In this document: in pieces, positions 45,577 through 56,120 of the stretch
Layout: each line of letters begins with the position of its first letter
Position numbering within the stretch: the stretch's first letter is position 1
DNA from: Adineta steineri
Taxonomy: Eukaryota; Rotifera; Eurotatoria; Adinetida; Adinetidae
Reading direction: 5' to 3'
Length of the DNA: 64,000 bases
Assembly: GCA_905250115.1 (NCBI GenBank)
Contig: CAJNOI010000068.1
Location: 403,995-467,994 of the forward strand
Position numbers and translations under genes: made by a program
The notes under the pieces: generated by a model
What the model saw: only the letters and a program-made list of their open reading frames with translations
What the model was told of the DNA's origin: nothing
Database searches by the model: none

Positions 45577-48210
45577 TTTTTTTGGTTTATTATCAATTAC
45601 AATTGATGATACATCTTCTTTTACGATTGGTATTAAATCACTTTCTTTAACTGATAATAAAAGAAATAGTGTTTTGCTTTTTATTTGTTTATAAAGTTCA
45701 TTACAATCACCACCTTGACCTTTAATAGTAGCAAATAATGTTTGAATACGATTTGCATATTCATAAATAGATAATAATTGATTATATGGTTTATTTTCAT
45801 CTGTACGTAATAATTCGGATTTAGCAAGATTTATTCGTCGATAAAGTTTAACATAAACAGCAAATACAGCAGCACATGCATCATTTGCTTGTTGTTCAAT
45901 GGATTTTTGTAATGAATTTTGTTTGTTTTTTATACACATTTTTAATTTAGATATTAATCGTGCACCATCATCAGTATTATTATAAATTGACATAAGAAAA
46001 TCTTTATCATCTTCGATATTATTATTTGATTGTTGAAATTGACTATACATAGCTAGATTCGATTTAGATAAATAATTATTTTTATCCGTTGTACATCCAC
46101 CAGCAAAAATAGGTAATTTTAATTTATTTAAATGTTTTATTTCAAGAGAATCTTGTGGTGAACCAATAATTAATACATGACTTATTCTACCAATTAAACA
46201 ACAAATAAATTCATTATCTTGATTTTTTAAATAATATTCTGTTAATAATGGTAAAATATCTATGAATATCGATTGAATAGATTCATATTGATAAAATTCA
46301 TCGCTTTTTGTCATTGAACATAAAATAATAAGAATTGAATTAAATAAATCATTATTCGTACAATTTTTTTTGAATATAGCAGTAAAATATGCAGTCGTAA
46401 GTGAAGATAATTGATTTGTATTATTATTCTTTTCACATAAACGATATAATAGAAGTTTTTGAAATGATAATAACATATCAGATTTTGTTTCTTCACTTTC
46501 ATTAAAATGAAAATCAATAAACCAATATAAAATATTCAATGCTGATAATTTCTTATTTTCATCACATAATATTTCAATCCAATCCAATAATGTTTCTGTT
46601 TTATTTAATTCAATAAATATTTGTTGAATTAATATTGAATGTTTATTTTCAACGACATATTTATGAAATAAAGATAGTTTTTCATTAAATGATAATATTT
46701 GTATATTAATTACATTAATAAATGCTTTTGATGCTTCTTTATTTATAGAAATATTATCGAAATTTTCAGTACAAGATAATTTTAATAATAAATCAAACCA
46801 TATTTTTAAATCAATATCAGAAGCGTATGTTGATATATCATTATGATAATCAAATAAAATTTGTAAATGTGTATTAAATAATCTTAAACAAACAGTTAGA
46901 ATATGAATGATTGTATTATTTGATTGTGATAATATAATTGTTGATAATTGTTCAATAATATGAAATAAATCTTTAAATGTATTAACATGAAATTCACATG
47001 AAAATGAACTTAAATTAAAATTTTTTATTGGTGAATTTATTTCATTTTCAATATCAATATGTGATAAAATAATAGATGAAATAAATTGACCAGTAAATGA
47101 ATCATCAGTTAAATTTATTAATTCTGTATTTGGATATGAATTAATGGATTTTAAATAATTCAATGAAGAAAATTCTAAAATTAAAAGAAAATCGATTAGT
47201 ATAGGTGGGTGTGGCTATAAAAGTTGAATCGCTCCCCCTACACACCCTATTTTAAATGCATGTCTACTATATAAGATTAATAGCTCATAATATTTATTAG
47301 AAGTTTTACCTGTCAATTCATTTTGTTTCTCCCATTCATCGATAGCTTCAGTAAGGCCATTATTCAACTGAATGATTAGACCTTGTACATGATAAATATC
47401 ACTTGTATTGAAAATTAATTTATTTAATAAGGATAAAATATCTTTGAAAGATCCTTTTGCAATTGAAAAACTAAGTAAAATTTTTAAAGCTTGTTTTGAA
47501 ATAGTTGGATCTGTTGTTAGAGATAATTCATGAATATAATTTGTTAATGGTTCTAATGATTTAAATAAAAATTTATTTTTCGAAGATAAACATTTGACTG
47601 GAAATTGTTCACATAATTGTCCTGTTAAGATTAATATCTGTTGAATAATTATAGGATCATTTTTCTCAGCAGACTTTATCAGAAGTAATAATATCGATAT
47701 TAATGATTGAATAGCAAAATATGATAATTGATCAGATTGATATTTATCTTTGTCTTGTTGTTGATTAGTATTATCTAATGTAGCATTACTAAATGGTTGT
47801 GCAAATATTGAAAGATTAATATATTTATTGTCTTGAAGTTTCTTCGTCAATGATGTTTCAAGTTGTTGTTTATATGTGACACGATCATCAATTATGCTCG
47901 TGATTTTATTATTTTGTTCTGTAATAGATGGAAAAACCTTATTTGTAAGTATATCATCGATGTCAGAATTGAGCTTTTCCCATTGAGTTGGTGTTGTCAG
48001 TGTAGATAGATAATTTCGAATTTGTTTTATATATTCAGTTTGAGAATTTGGAATTTGATTGTCGTTATTAGATTTTGTTAAATCCGAAGAATTTTTTAAA
48101 GAAAAAAATAAACTGATGTCATCATTACCAACCGTTGATGTAATAGTTTCAGATGTAATTACAATAGGTTCGTCTGTATTTAAATGAACTTCGAATAATT
48201 CTTGACCCAT
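45577..48210 (-). CDS. Large helical-repeat protein, 3'-truncated by gap
   Basis: Two exons join in frame: 48210-47310 and 47174-45577, the latter running into the N gap (833 residues visible). The intron is 135 bp, longer than most here, and holds a G-rich hairpin. The product is almost entirely alpha-helical with HEAT/ARM-like character (LISILLLLIKSAEKNDPIIIQQ, LTTDPTISKQALKILLSF, later FLMSIYNNTDDGARLISKLK and an Ala/Cys-rich helix NDACAAVFAVYVKLYRRIN). No enzyme motif is visible in the part present. It may be the N-terminal region of a very large scaffold or E3-type protein, but I cannot name it. A strong acceptor (TTTTCTCTATAG) lies 11 nt before the ATG, so a further 5' exon or a spliced leader is possible. 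Confidence 0.65.
47200..47250. repeat. G-rich/C-rich hairpin, copy 7 (inside an intron)
   Basis: The left arm ATAGGTGGGTGTGG and the right arm CCTACACACCCTAT pair over most of their length around about 22 nt. It occupies the middle of the 135-bp intron of the helical-repeat gene. Confidence 0.65.
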
Positions 48211-50705
48211 TCTTACAGCCGCTATAGAGAAAAGAAAAAAAATAGATATTTTATATTGCGATTCATTTTCAAAAATAAGACTGGTAGAAAAAAATTAAAA
48301 TTTTGTAATAATAGTTAAACGAGATAAGAAAACTGACAAAAAATAACAGAAATATGCAAAATTTATTTGATGTAATTCGAGAAAGCGATGTTAATCCTAC
48401 TGATAAGAATCCTTACATGATAGATATCTATTTTATATTCTAGAAAAATATTTTACTAATGACTCACACTTAACTGCAACAAACTATAATAAGAAAAAGT
48501 TTCTTTTTATGAATAATTCGATGAGTTCGTCTTTTTTTCTTTTCAATAAATTACATTCAATTTATTGAAGTGATGCAAAACAACAAACCTTTTACTTTTC
48601 AGCGACGGCAATGAATAATAAGAAAAAAACTCGTGAGTATTCGATTATGCGTATGTGTTGACTTCGGTTTTTTTCGTTTCTTATCGTTGTTATAATTTGC
48701 CTAGATATTACTTTTCTTTCCTGTATGCTGCCTCATATATCAAAACATTAACATGCAACAGAACACAACCACGTGCTTTTATGCAATAAAACAGAACACG
48801 TTTTGACACCTTATTAACTTCAATATTCTCATATTTTTTATATTACGACTAAAAAAAATGCGTTTGAAGAATGTTTTCTCTCGTCATTCTTTTTTTGTCA
48901 TGTTTTTTTATTTTTTTTTATATAACACATTAGAAGATTGAATCGAGCGACATATTTACTCATTGAAAAATTATATATTCTTGCTAATCAAATATTAGTT
49001 CATGCGAATAAGAATGCATCAGTTTGTAACTCCAAATATTTGATAATAATTTTTCTTGATAAATATAATCTTAATTTAAAAAGTATAGAAAGTAACATTA
49101 TAGTCAATACATATTAATAAAATTAAAATTGATACGATTTCTTAATAATAAATGCCTCTACGAAACACGGATAAACGATATTAGAAATTTCTTAAAATCA
49201 AAATAGCTACAATTTAATATCATATTTTATTTTCTCGTATCATTTTCATGATAATGAAACATTGGAAAAGAAAGGTGTGAATGTGGGTGTGGTTTGTCAT
49301 TAATACATCTTATCCGTATTCATATTCTCAATTTTTCTAAAACTTTTTGTCATTTATTTATCGTGGCTATGTTTTTTCACCGTAGTTCCGTTTTAAGCAT
49401 AATTTTTTTCGTAGTTAACTTTCGACCTTGACAACATAAATGATTACCGAAAATACATATTTTGTTTTTTATCGTTGGAAAAAAACATAAAATGAGTGTC
49501 GTGAGGAAAAGAATGAAAAAAAAACACATTTAAAACTTCAATAATCTTATACATTCGATTAGTTAATGGTAAGAAGCATGGAATTGCTAATGACTTTGTC
49601 TTGCTCAAAGTAAAACACTACCTAATTATTTTTGTAATAATGGTGATCAATTCATTGACAACTCATTCTTCAAGGTACACATATCATTCAACTATTCTCT
49701 TCGACAATATAAAGTAAAGCCATCGTCATCATCCAATACTACTCATTATTCTGTATATATCATTAAGTTACTGTGCTCTTTATTGTTATCTTTAATTTTG
49801 TTAGTTACAAGTTTCTACCAATCTAAAAATATGACGATAAACAGAGGAAGTAAAAATTCACAAGTTATATCATAAAGTTCAGCAAATTTATCCAACATAA
49901 TGGATAAACATTATGCGTGTGTCTTTGCTATTTATTTCTCTCTATTTTCTTTTTTTTTCTTTTAGTCATTGTCGTTAACACTTTTATCTTCCTTCTGTTT
50001 ATCTACGTATACAAACGACTAAATGCATATTTATTCGTTTGTTCTATTCAAACTACAAAACGTGCTTTTAGAATGTACGATAACGATAGTTTTTGTACTC
50101 AAAAATCATAAACAATGTATTGACAAAACAAGTTACTCATTGTTATCAACATGAATATTAATATGTTGTTATTAAAAGAATTATCATAACTGATTACTTT
50201 ACAAAAAAAAAATTCTAAATAGTTCTATGGTTATCATTGTATAAAACTCATGAATTTTCATTATTTTATTCAATGAGAAGTAAAAGGCAATAATATTAAA
50301 TAGAAATATTTTATTTTTTAGATTAATTCGTCAGTTTGTGGGACTTATATTAGTCAAAAAGAGCCTTATTGAGTCATACATTCTTCTTCATAGTCAAGTT
50401 GGCAAAATATTACCTAATTAAAAATGTAAGTATTTGATATATTTGCTTTAAGGTTTTTTATCTTATTCACTGTCAATACACTATTAACAACGAAAAAAAC
50501 AAAGTTGAGAAGCAGTAGAGAGAAAGGTAAAATAATAGATGAAATCAAGGAGTGACAGTTCTTGAATTTTATCTTCAGTTCTTCTCATCGGAGATCTCTC
50601 CTGAATGATACTTATGAAAGATTTCGCCAGTATTAAAGAGTTAAAATCTCCAATATAACTTATTAAATAACTTTCTTTTAGTCATATTTATTTGTGAACT
50701 TCAAG
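48211..50705. other. Intergenic, 2.5 kb, one hairpin
   Basis: AT-rich. It contains the decayed hairpin at 49273-49330. The 64-codon frame at 49917-50111 looks accidental. Confidence 0.5.
49273..49330. repeat. G-rich/C-rich hairpin, copy 8 (decayed right arm)
   Basis: The left arm AGGTGTGAATGTGGGTGTGG is nearly identical to the left arm of copy 6. The right side TATCCGTATTCATATTCTCA has lost several C residues but keeps the ATTC...TTCTCA framework. It contains TGTGGG. Confidence 0.55.
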
Positions 50706-53513
50706 ATGGCTTCATTGAATGATACACGTACATCGGACAATTCACTTTTATGTCCATTAACATTAGAGTTATTTCGTGATCCAGTTTTAGCACAAGATGG
50801 TCATACATATGAGAGAGTAGCAATTGAAGAATGGATACGAAAAACTGGTTCGAGTCCATTAACGCGACAACCCTTATCTATGGAATATTTATATTCAAAT
50901 CTTGTTGTTAAAAAAATAATTGATAACTTTGAAACATTAACACGTAATAAAAAATATCAATTCATACTTGATGTCGATGTGAAAAAGGCTAAAGGTCGAC
51001 CATTATTTCAAACATATGGTAAATCGATTTTTAACGCTGAATGGTTACCAACAAATGAAAATCGACCAAAAATACTTATTTTAAAAATAAATGGTGCTCG
51101 TGCAAGCAAAGAAGCATCATTCTATGTCGAATTAAGTCGTCATCCTCATGTTGTTCGAACATTTGGTTTTGTAGGAAATAAAAATATGAATGATGACATT
51201 GATTAAATAATGCTTTTACAAGAATGTGCACCCGAAGGAAGTTTGTACGAGTTATTAGATGAACGTGAAACAGTACCTGATGAAAAAATTCTTATTGAAA
51301 TTTTTCTACAAATTATTGATGCAATGATGTGATTTAGCATGTCGTAATATTCTAGTATTTCGTTTCGATGAAAGTGATCCAGAAAAAATTGTTGTAAAAG
51401 TAATGGATTTTGGGCTTACGAGGGAACGTTGTTAGGTGTTACCCTCGGATTTCAATTATTTTCCGGCCAATAAGTACTATGTAGTGCCCTAATAAAAACC
51501 CTAAAAGGATTTGAGTTGCTATTCATTCCTTCAAAGGTTATGGCCATTTTATTGAATTTTCGACCTGGTCCTGGGTATAGATCGAGAAAACCTAACTAAC
51601 GAATTTCGACTTGAAATTTCGCCCATAAATAGATATAATGATCCTAAGAATATCCTGAAAGTTTCAGCCAAAAAGAATCTTCCGTTATCGAGATATCGAA
51701 TTTTTAAAATATACTCGCTTGCCGCAGATCGGTCATAGGAACCGAGTTCACTTGGAAATTCGATATCTCGACGACGGAAGATTCTTTTTGGCTGAAACTT
51801 TCAGGATATTCTTAGGATCATTATATCTATTTATGGGCGAAATTTCAAGTCGAAATTCGTTAGTTAGGTTTTCTCGATCTATACCCAGGACCAGGTCGAA
51901 AATTCAATAAAATGGCCATAACCTTTGAAGGAATGAATAGCAACTCAAATCCTTTTAGGGTTTTTATTAGGGCACTACATAGTACTTATTGGCCGGAAAA
52001 TAATTGAAATCCGAGGGTAACACCTGACAACGTTCCCTCGTTAGTCGACATAGTAAATTGTATTTATTGGCTTCCAGTGCTGCATCACATACAACACTAA
52101 ATATTATTCCTTATCGATATGCTGCACCAAAAATACTTTTAGCGAACGCAACACCTGAAGTATATACAGAGAAATCAGATATTTACTCTATGGGCGTTTT
52201 AATGTGGGAAGCTTATTCTGGAGGAAAAATACCCTGGTCTAAAACTGAACGTGATGATGATGTTATTCAGAGAGTCATAAATGGAGATAGACTTTCTCAG
52301 CCATCGAATTGTAGTTCACAATATTGGTCTGTTATTGTGAAAACCTGGTCCAAATCACCTCATGATCGACCTACTTTCAGAGAATTGAAGCGTCTTCTAA
52401 CAGAGCAATACTATCAGAAAGGTAAACTATTTACATATTCATCTCTTTATTATCTTCATACAACAAGCAAAAAGAAGTGATCGATCATTGACAGATGAAC
52501 TCTAAAAATATCATTTTCGTTTCTGTTAATATTTTCTTTATTAGTCACACTCATTTCATAGATATCTATGTAGTTATTGATAATGTCCGAGTTAAATCTA
52601 TATACTAAGTGATCTTTAGTATTCGACTCCATGCTTCTTTCTTCATCTGTTTATAGCGAACGATTTTGTAGAAGTTTAATACTAAAGTTTTCTTATATTA
52701 CAGTGCAACCACTACTACCACTTCTCTCCAATATTCATCTTGATGATGGATGCACACAAGATGGAATTACTATAGCTGGACGCACTTCGGAATCGGGTAA
52801 CGAGCTTGATGAGCTCGCTCAACCTCACGGTTTATATGTGACTGATGATCAGACGATCTATATTGCTGACTATCATAATCACCGAATTATGGAATGGGTC
52901 TTCGGAGAAAGTAGTGGTCGAGTGGTTGCCAGAGGAAGTAGAGCATTAGAAAATAATGATCAGATTGGTTACCCAACAGACGTAATTTTTGACAAAAGAA
53001 CAAATAGTGTGATCAGTTGTGGTTTGGTAAACAGAGGAGTAGTAAGATGGCCTCGTCGTGATGCCATGAATGGTCAAAAGATTATTTCAAATGTGGATTG
53101 CCGAGGTTTGGCGATGGATAATGAAGGATATCTGTACGTTTCGGACTATGTAAAACATGAAATTCGGCGATGGCGAGTAGGTGATGGATTGGCTAAAAGG
53201 AGCGAAAGCAGGCATTGTCGTAGCTGGTGGTCGAGGTGAGGGAAATGATGTGACTCAATTAAGAAATCCTCAGCAAATGGTCGTCGATCAATCAGGTATT
53301 GTTTATGTAGCCGATTGTGGCAATCATAGAATTATGTGCTGGTTTCAAGGAGCAGACAAAGGACGTGTGGTTGTTGGCGGAAACGGTAAGGGAAATGAAG
53401 CAAACCAGTTTAATAGTCCTACTGGTTTAGCAATCGATCTTCAAGGCAACCTCTACGTTGCGGACACGCTAAATCATCGAGTACAAAAATTCTTTATCAA
53501 CACGCTCCGCTGA
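50706..53513 (+). pseudogene. U-box / protein kinase / NHL-repeat gene, disrupted by four lesions
   Basis: The parts lie in order. A U-box (LCPLTLELFRDPVLAQDGHTYE) at 50706-50960 is followed by a kinase N-lobe with ILILKING lysine region and LSRHPHVVRTFG. From 51207 come QECAPEGSLYELL, then DLACRNILVF (catalytic loop) and VMDFG, and the C-lobe at 52044-52421 (EKSDIYSMGVLMWEAYSG, DRPTF). After an intron (52422-52703) NHL repeats run to 53513. Lesions: (1) TAA at 51204-51206. (2) A deletion near 51325-51332 that removes the HG before the catalytic Asp and shifts frame. (3) A 622-bp foldback insertion at 51419-52040. (4) A deletion near 53190 that removes NHL blade 4 and shifts frame. An intact version would be a ligase-like/kinase fusion with a propeller. 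Sequence between lesions is well preserved, so inactivation appears fairly recent. Confidence 0.85.
51419..52040. mobile_element. Young 622-bp foldback MITE inserted in the kinase domain, TTA target duplication
   Basis: Two 284-bp arms, 51419-51702 and 51757-52040, are reverse complements differing at about three positions (near 51431, and the GTTATCGAG/GTCGTCGAG pair). The unique centre is about 54 bp. Ends are CGAGGGAACGTTGT. TTA occurs at 51416-51418 and again at 52041-52043. Removing the element and one TTA rejoins the flanks so that the kinase frame reads through GLSRHSK after the DFG region, which confirms the boundaries independently. A 3-bp TTA duplication is characteristic of PIF/Harbinger-type elements. 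There is no transposase; the 63-codon frame inside is an artefact. Confidence 0.93.
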
Positions 53514-54860
53514 TTATCATTCTATATTTAATAAATGTGCTGCTCTGTTATTTTTTTATGATAAATAAATGATGGCTCGAATACAAGATTTTCTTCTAGT
53601 TAAATTCGAATATCTCATAAGTTAGTTTTGAAAAAAAAAACAGACAAATTTACTATATTTCATGGTTTGTTGTTATACATATACTTGAACTAATTTCTTT
53701 TGTTAAACATTAACTAAAAGGAGTATTAAAGTATTGTATCTCTCTCATGACACTTTTTTAATCAACTTTTGATAAGCGTCTTTTCTTGGAAAAAAATTGA
53801 CAGAATTAAAAATCCTTCCTTGCTGTCTTCTTTTCATATTCATTCTAAAAATACATCATAATTGGAAATCTGACACATTTGTTACGGAACTCCTTTATTC
53901 AAAACATAAAAACGTTCCAACATGTTTCACATTTGTAATCCCATAGAGATTGTACCGAGAATTTTTTTACTTTCATTAATTCATTGTTGATTAATCAAAT
54001 ATAATAAGTTGAAAGAAAAAAAAATAGACTGCTCGTCTATATAAATTGAAAAAGATAAGAATTTAATACATTTCTTTCCGGAAATTTCAAATAAAAGGAA
54101 TTACGTTTAGATGCTTGATTTTTTTCTAAATGATGACTAGAGTTGAGATGACATGTGTGTTCCATCTACTCAATGTATTTATATGTAAGATGATTAATTC
54201 TAAAAATATATACTTTGTATTGAGAAAATTAGTAGTTGTTATTCGAATAAGAAGAGGCAGTTTGACTAATAATCAAGTACCTTTGATGTTTTCTAATACA
54301 TAACATTATTGTAGATGAATGGTATTATAGAGTTCATAGCTATCAATACCTAGATATTCATACTTTATCATTTAATACTTTTCAAAGTAACATTTCTCTA
54401 TAATTTAATTCATCATGTCACGTCTCAGGTCACATACAGAGATACCTATAAGATTATTCGCTCTTCTATAAGCGACGATATGATTGTAGATGAAAAATAT
54501 ATTGAATGAAAATTTTATTATTTGTCAAACTATAAATCAGAAAAATTCGTATAATATAAAAATGTCATTGAATAAATGTAAATGTTTTACAAGTACAAAA
54601 AAGATGTTATTAAGATACATGTAATCATCAAATGTATTTAATTAATAAAGTGAATTCTATAATTTCTTCAACTCTTCAATTAATTCTTGTCTCTATTTTG
54701 TAGGTAGGCTTAGATGGTAAGCTTTTTTTAAAATTAATTAAGGTAATTATTATCATATGCCCACGTCGAAGATATTTCATGATAAAAATAAGACTAGAAA
54801 AAAAGATTACGGAAGTCTAATAAGAATCAAAAAAGTTATATTCATTTTTAATGTGATGAA
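53514..54860. other. Intergenic, 1.3 kb
   Basis: AT-rich, nothing recognised beyond an AATAAA about 15 nt after the pseudogene stop. Confidence 0.5.
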
Positions 54861-55868
54861 ATGGCGTTAAATACATCTTACATAGATTTTTTAAATAATA
54901 TCTCAAATGATCTTAATCGATATTTTGGCATATTTGTTTTTCTTTTCGGTTTAATTGGTAATATTTTAAATATTCTTGTTCTCTCTCAACGACCACTTCG
55001 ATCAAATCCATGTGCATTACTATTTCTTGCTTCATCAGTTTCTAATTTAATAGCAATAGTTTCCGGTCTTTTTACTCGAATATTATCTGGATGGAATCTC
55101 GATCCAACCAGCACAATTATTTCTCTATGTAAAATACGTATATTTATTTCTTTTCCTTCTCGTACAGCTGCTTATTGGTTTGTTGTATTAGCTACTCTTG
55201 ATCGATGGCTTTTAACAAGTATTCATGCAAATTATCGTCAAATGAGTACAGTTAAAAATGCTCAACGAAGTATTATTATTACTGTTATTTTTTCAATGAT
55301 TCTTTTCATTTATGCACCTATTTGTTATCAAATTGGTTTAACTAATGTACCACTTCAATGTTCTGGTAACACAAAATTATGTCGCGCTTTTGTAGATATG
55401 ACTTATGCATCTATTACTATTTCATTACCTATAGTAATAATGAATATTTTTAGTTTTAAAACTATTTCAAATATTCGTCATATGAAAAAACGCATTCGAC
55501 CTTTACAACAATATAATAATAAACGAATAGTTACTAGAGTAAATATATCTACTCGAGAATGGAAAACAACAGATCAACGTCTTCTTCGAATGCTCTTTAT
55601 ACAAATTATTCTGTTTACTTTATTTTCTTTTCCTATTGTCCTTCAACGGCTATATGCAACAGTGACAATTAATAATCAAAAGTCAACATTACAAACTACT
55701 ATTGACAATTTTATATTTTCTTTTGTTCTTCTTTTGAGTTTTCTAGCAAATGGAATTCCATTTTATGTTTACACATTAACAGGTGGAAAAGTTTTTCGAA
55801 AAGCACTTTTTAATGTAATCTATTGTAAAATATTTCATATTCATTCAGTAAATGATGTTCTTCATTAA
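54861..55868 (+). CDS. Class A-like G-protein-coupled receptor (orphan, peptide-receptor-like)
   Basis: A single exon of 335 residues with a short N-terminus carrying NTS and NIS sequons. TM1 contains GLIGNILNILVLSQ (the GN of class A). TM2 (CALLFLASSVSNLIAIV) has no obvious sodium-site Asp. TM3 ends in TLDRWLLTS, the DRW variant of DRY. The third intracellular loop is basic, TM6 is FTLFSFPIVLQRLY and TM7 LLSFLANGIPFYVYTLTG has NGIPFYVY in place of NPxxY. A conserved Cys before TM3 and one in loop 2 (PLQCSGN) could pair. It resembles the FMRFamide/peptide-receptor-like orphan families expanded in bdelloids. Ligand unknown. Confidence 0.87.
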   Translation: MALNTSYIDFLNNISNDLNRYFGIFVFLFGLIGNILNILVLSQRPLRSNPCALLFLASSVSNLIAIVSGLFTRILSGWNLDPTSTIISLCKIRIFISFPSRTAAYWFVVLATLDRWLLTSIHANYRQMSTVKNAQRSIIITVIFSMILFIYAPICYQIGLTNVPLQCSGNTKLCRAFVDMTYASITISLPIVIMNIFSFKTISNIRHMKKRIRPLQQYNNKRIVTRVNISTREWKTTDQRLLRMLFIQIILFTLFSFPIVLQRLYATVTINNQKSTLQTTIDNFIFSFVLLLSFLANGIPFYVYTLTGGKVFRKALFNVIYCKIFHIHSVNDVLH

Positions 55869-56120
55869 ATAATTCTAATAATATATTATCGAGATTTTTT
55901 TGTATATGATCATCAGAAAACTATTATATACTGATTCAGAAAAAAACTAATTGTATCTATGGTACTATAAATCTTCAAACATCGGAATCCATTGTCAGAT
56001 TCGAACAGTCTACAAAATAGAACTAAAAATATATAAATCGATTATGTATTCTGATTTCTTTTTTATTGTTTAATTTTATGAACACATTCTTGTATACTCT
56101 ATTGATTACAATATTTACGA

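Noticed and set aside
45409-45650. Continuous translations through the N run at gap 2 on both strands
   Set aside because: Products of the N placeholder; the two genes are on opposite strands and their sequences do not join.
51204-51206. TAA as part of an intron or an alternative exon end in the kinase pseudogene
   Set aside because: No donor/acceptor pair around it, and coding similarity continues in the same frame on both sides; treated as a real stop, though a sequencing error cannot be excluded.
51719-51910. 63-codon plus ORF inside the foldback element
   Set aside because: Falls in the palindrome centre and right arm; no resemblance to transposase.
54705-54730. tRNA-like fragment (GTAGGCTTAGATGGTAAGC)
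   Set aside because: No cloverleaf, T-arm or acceptor stem can be formed with the flanking sequence.
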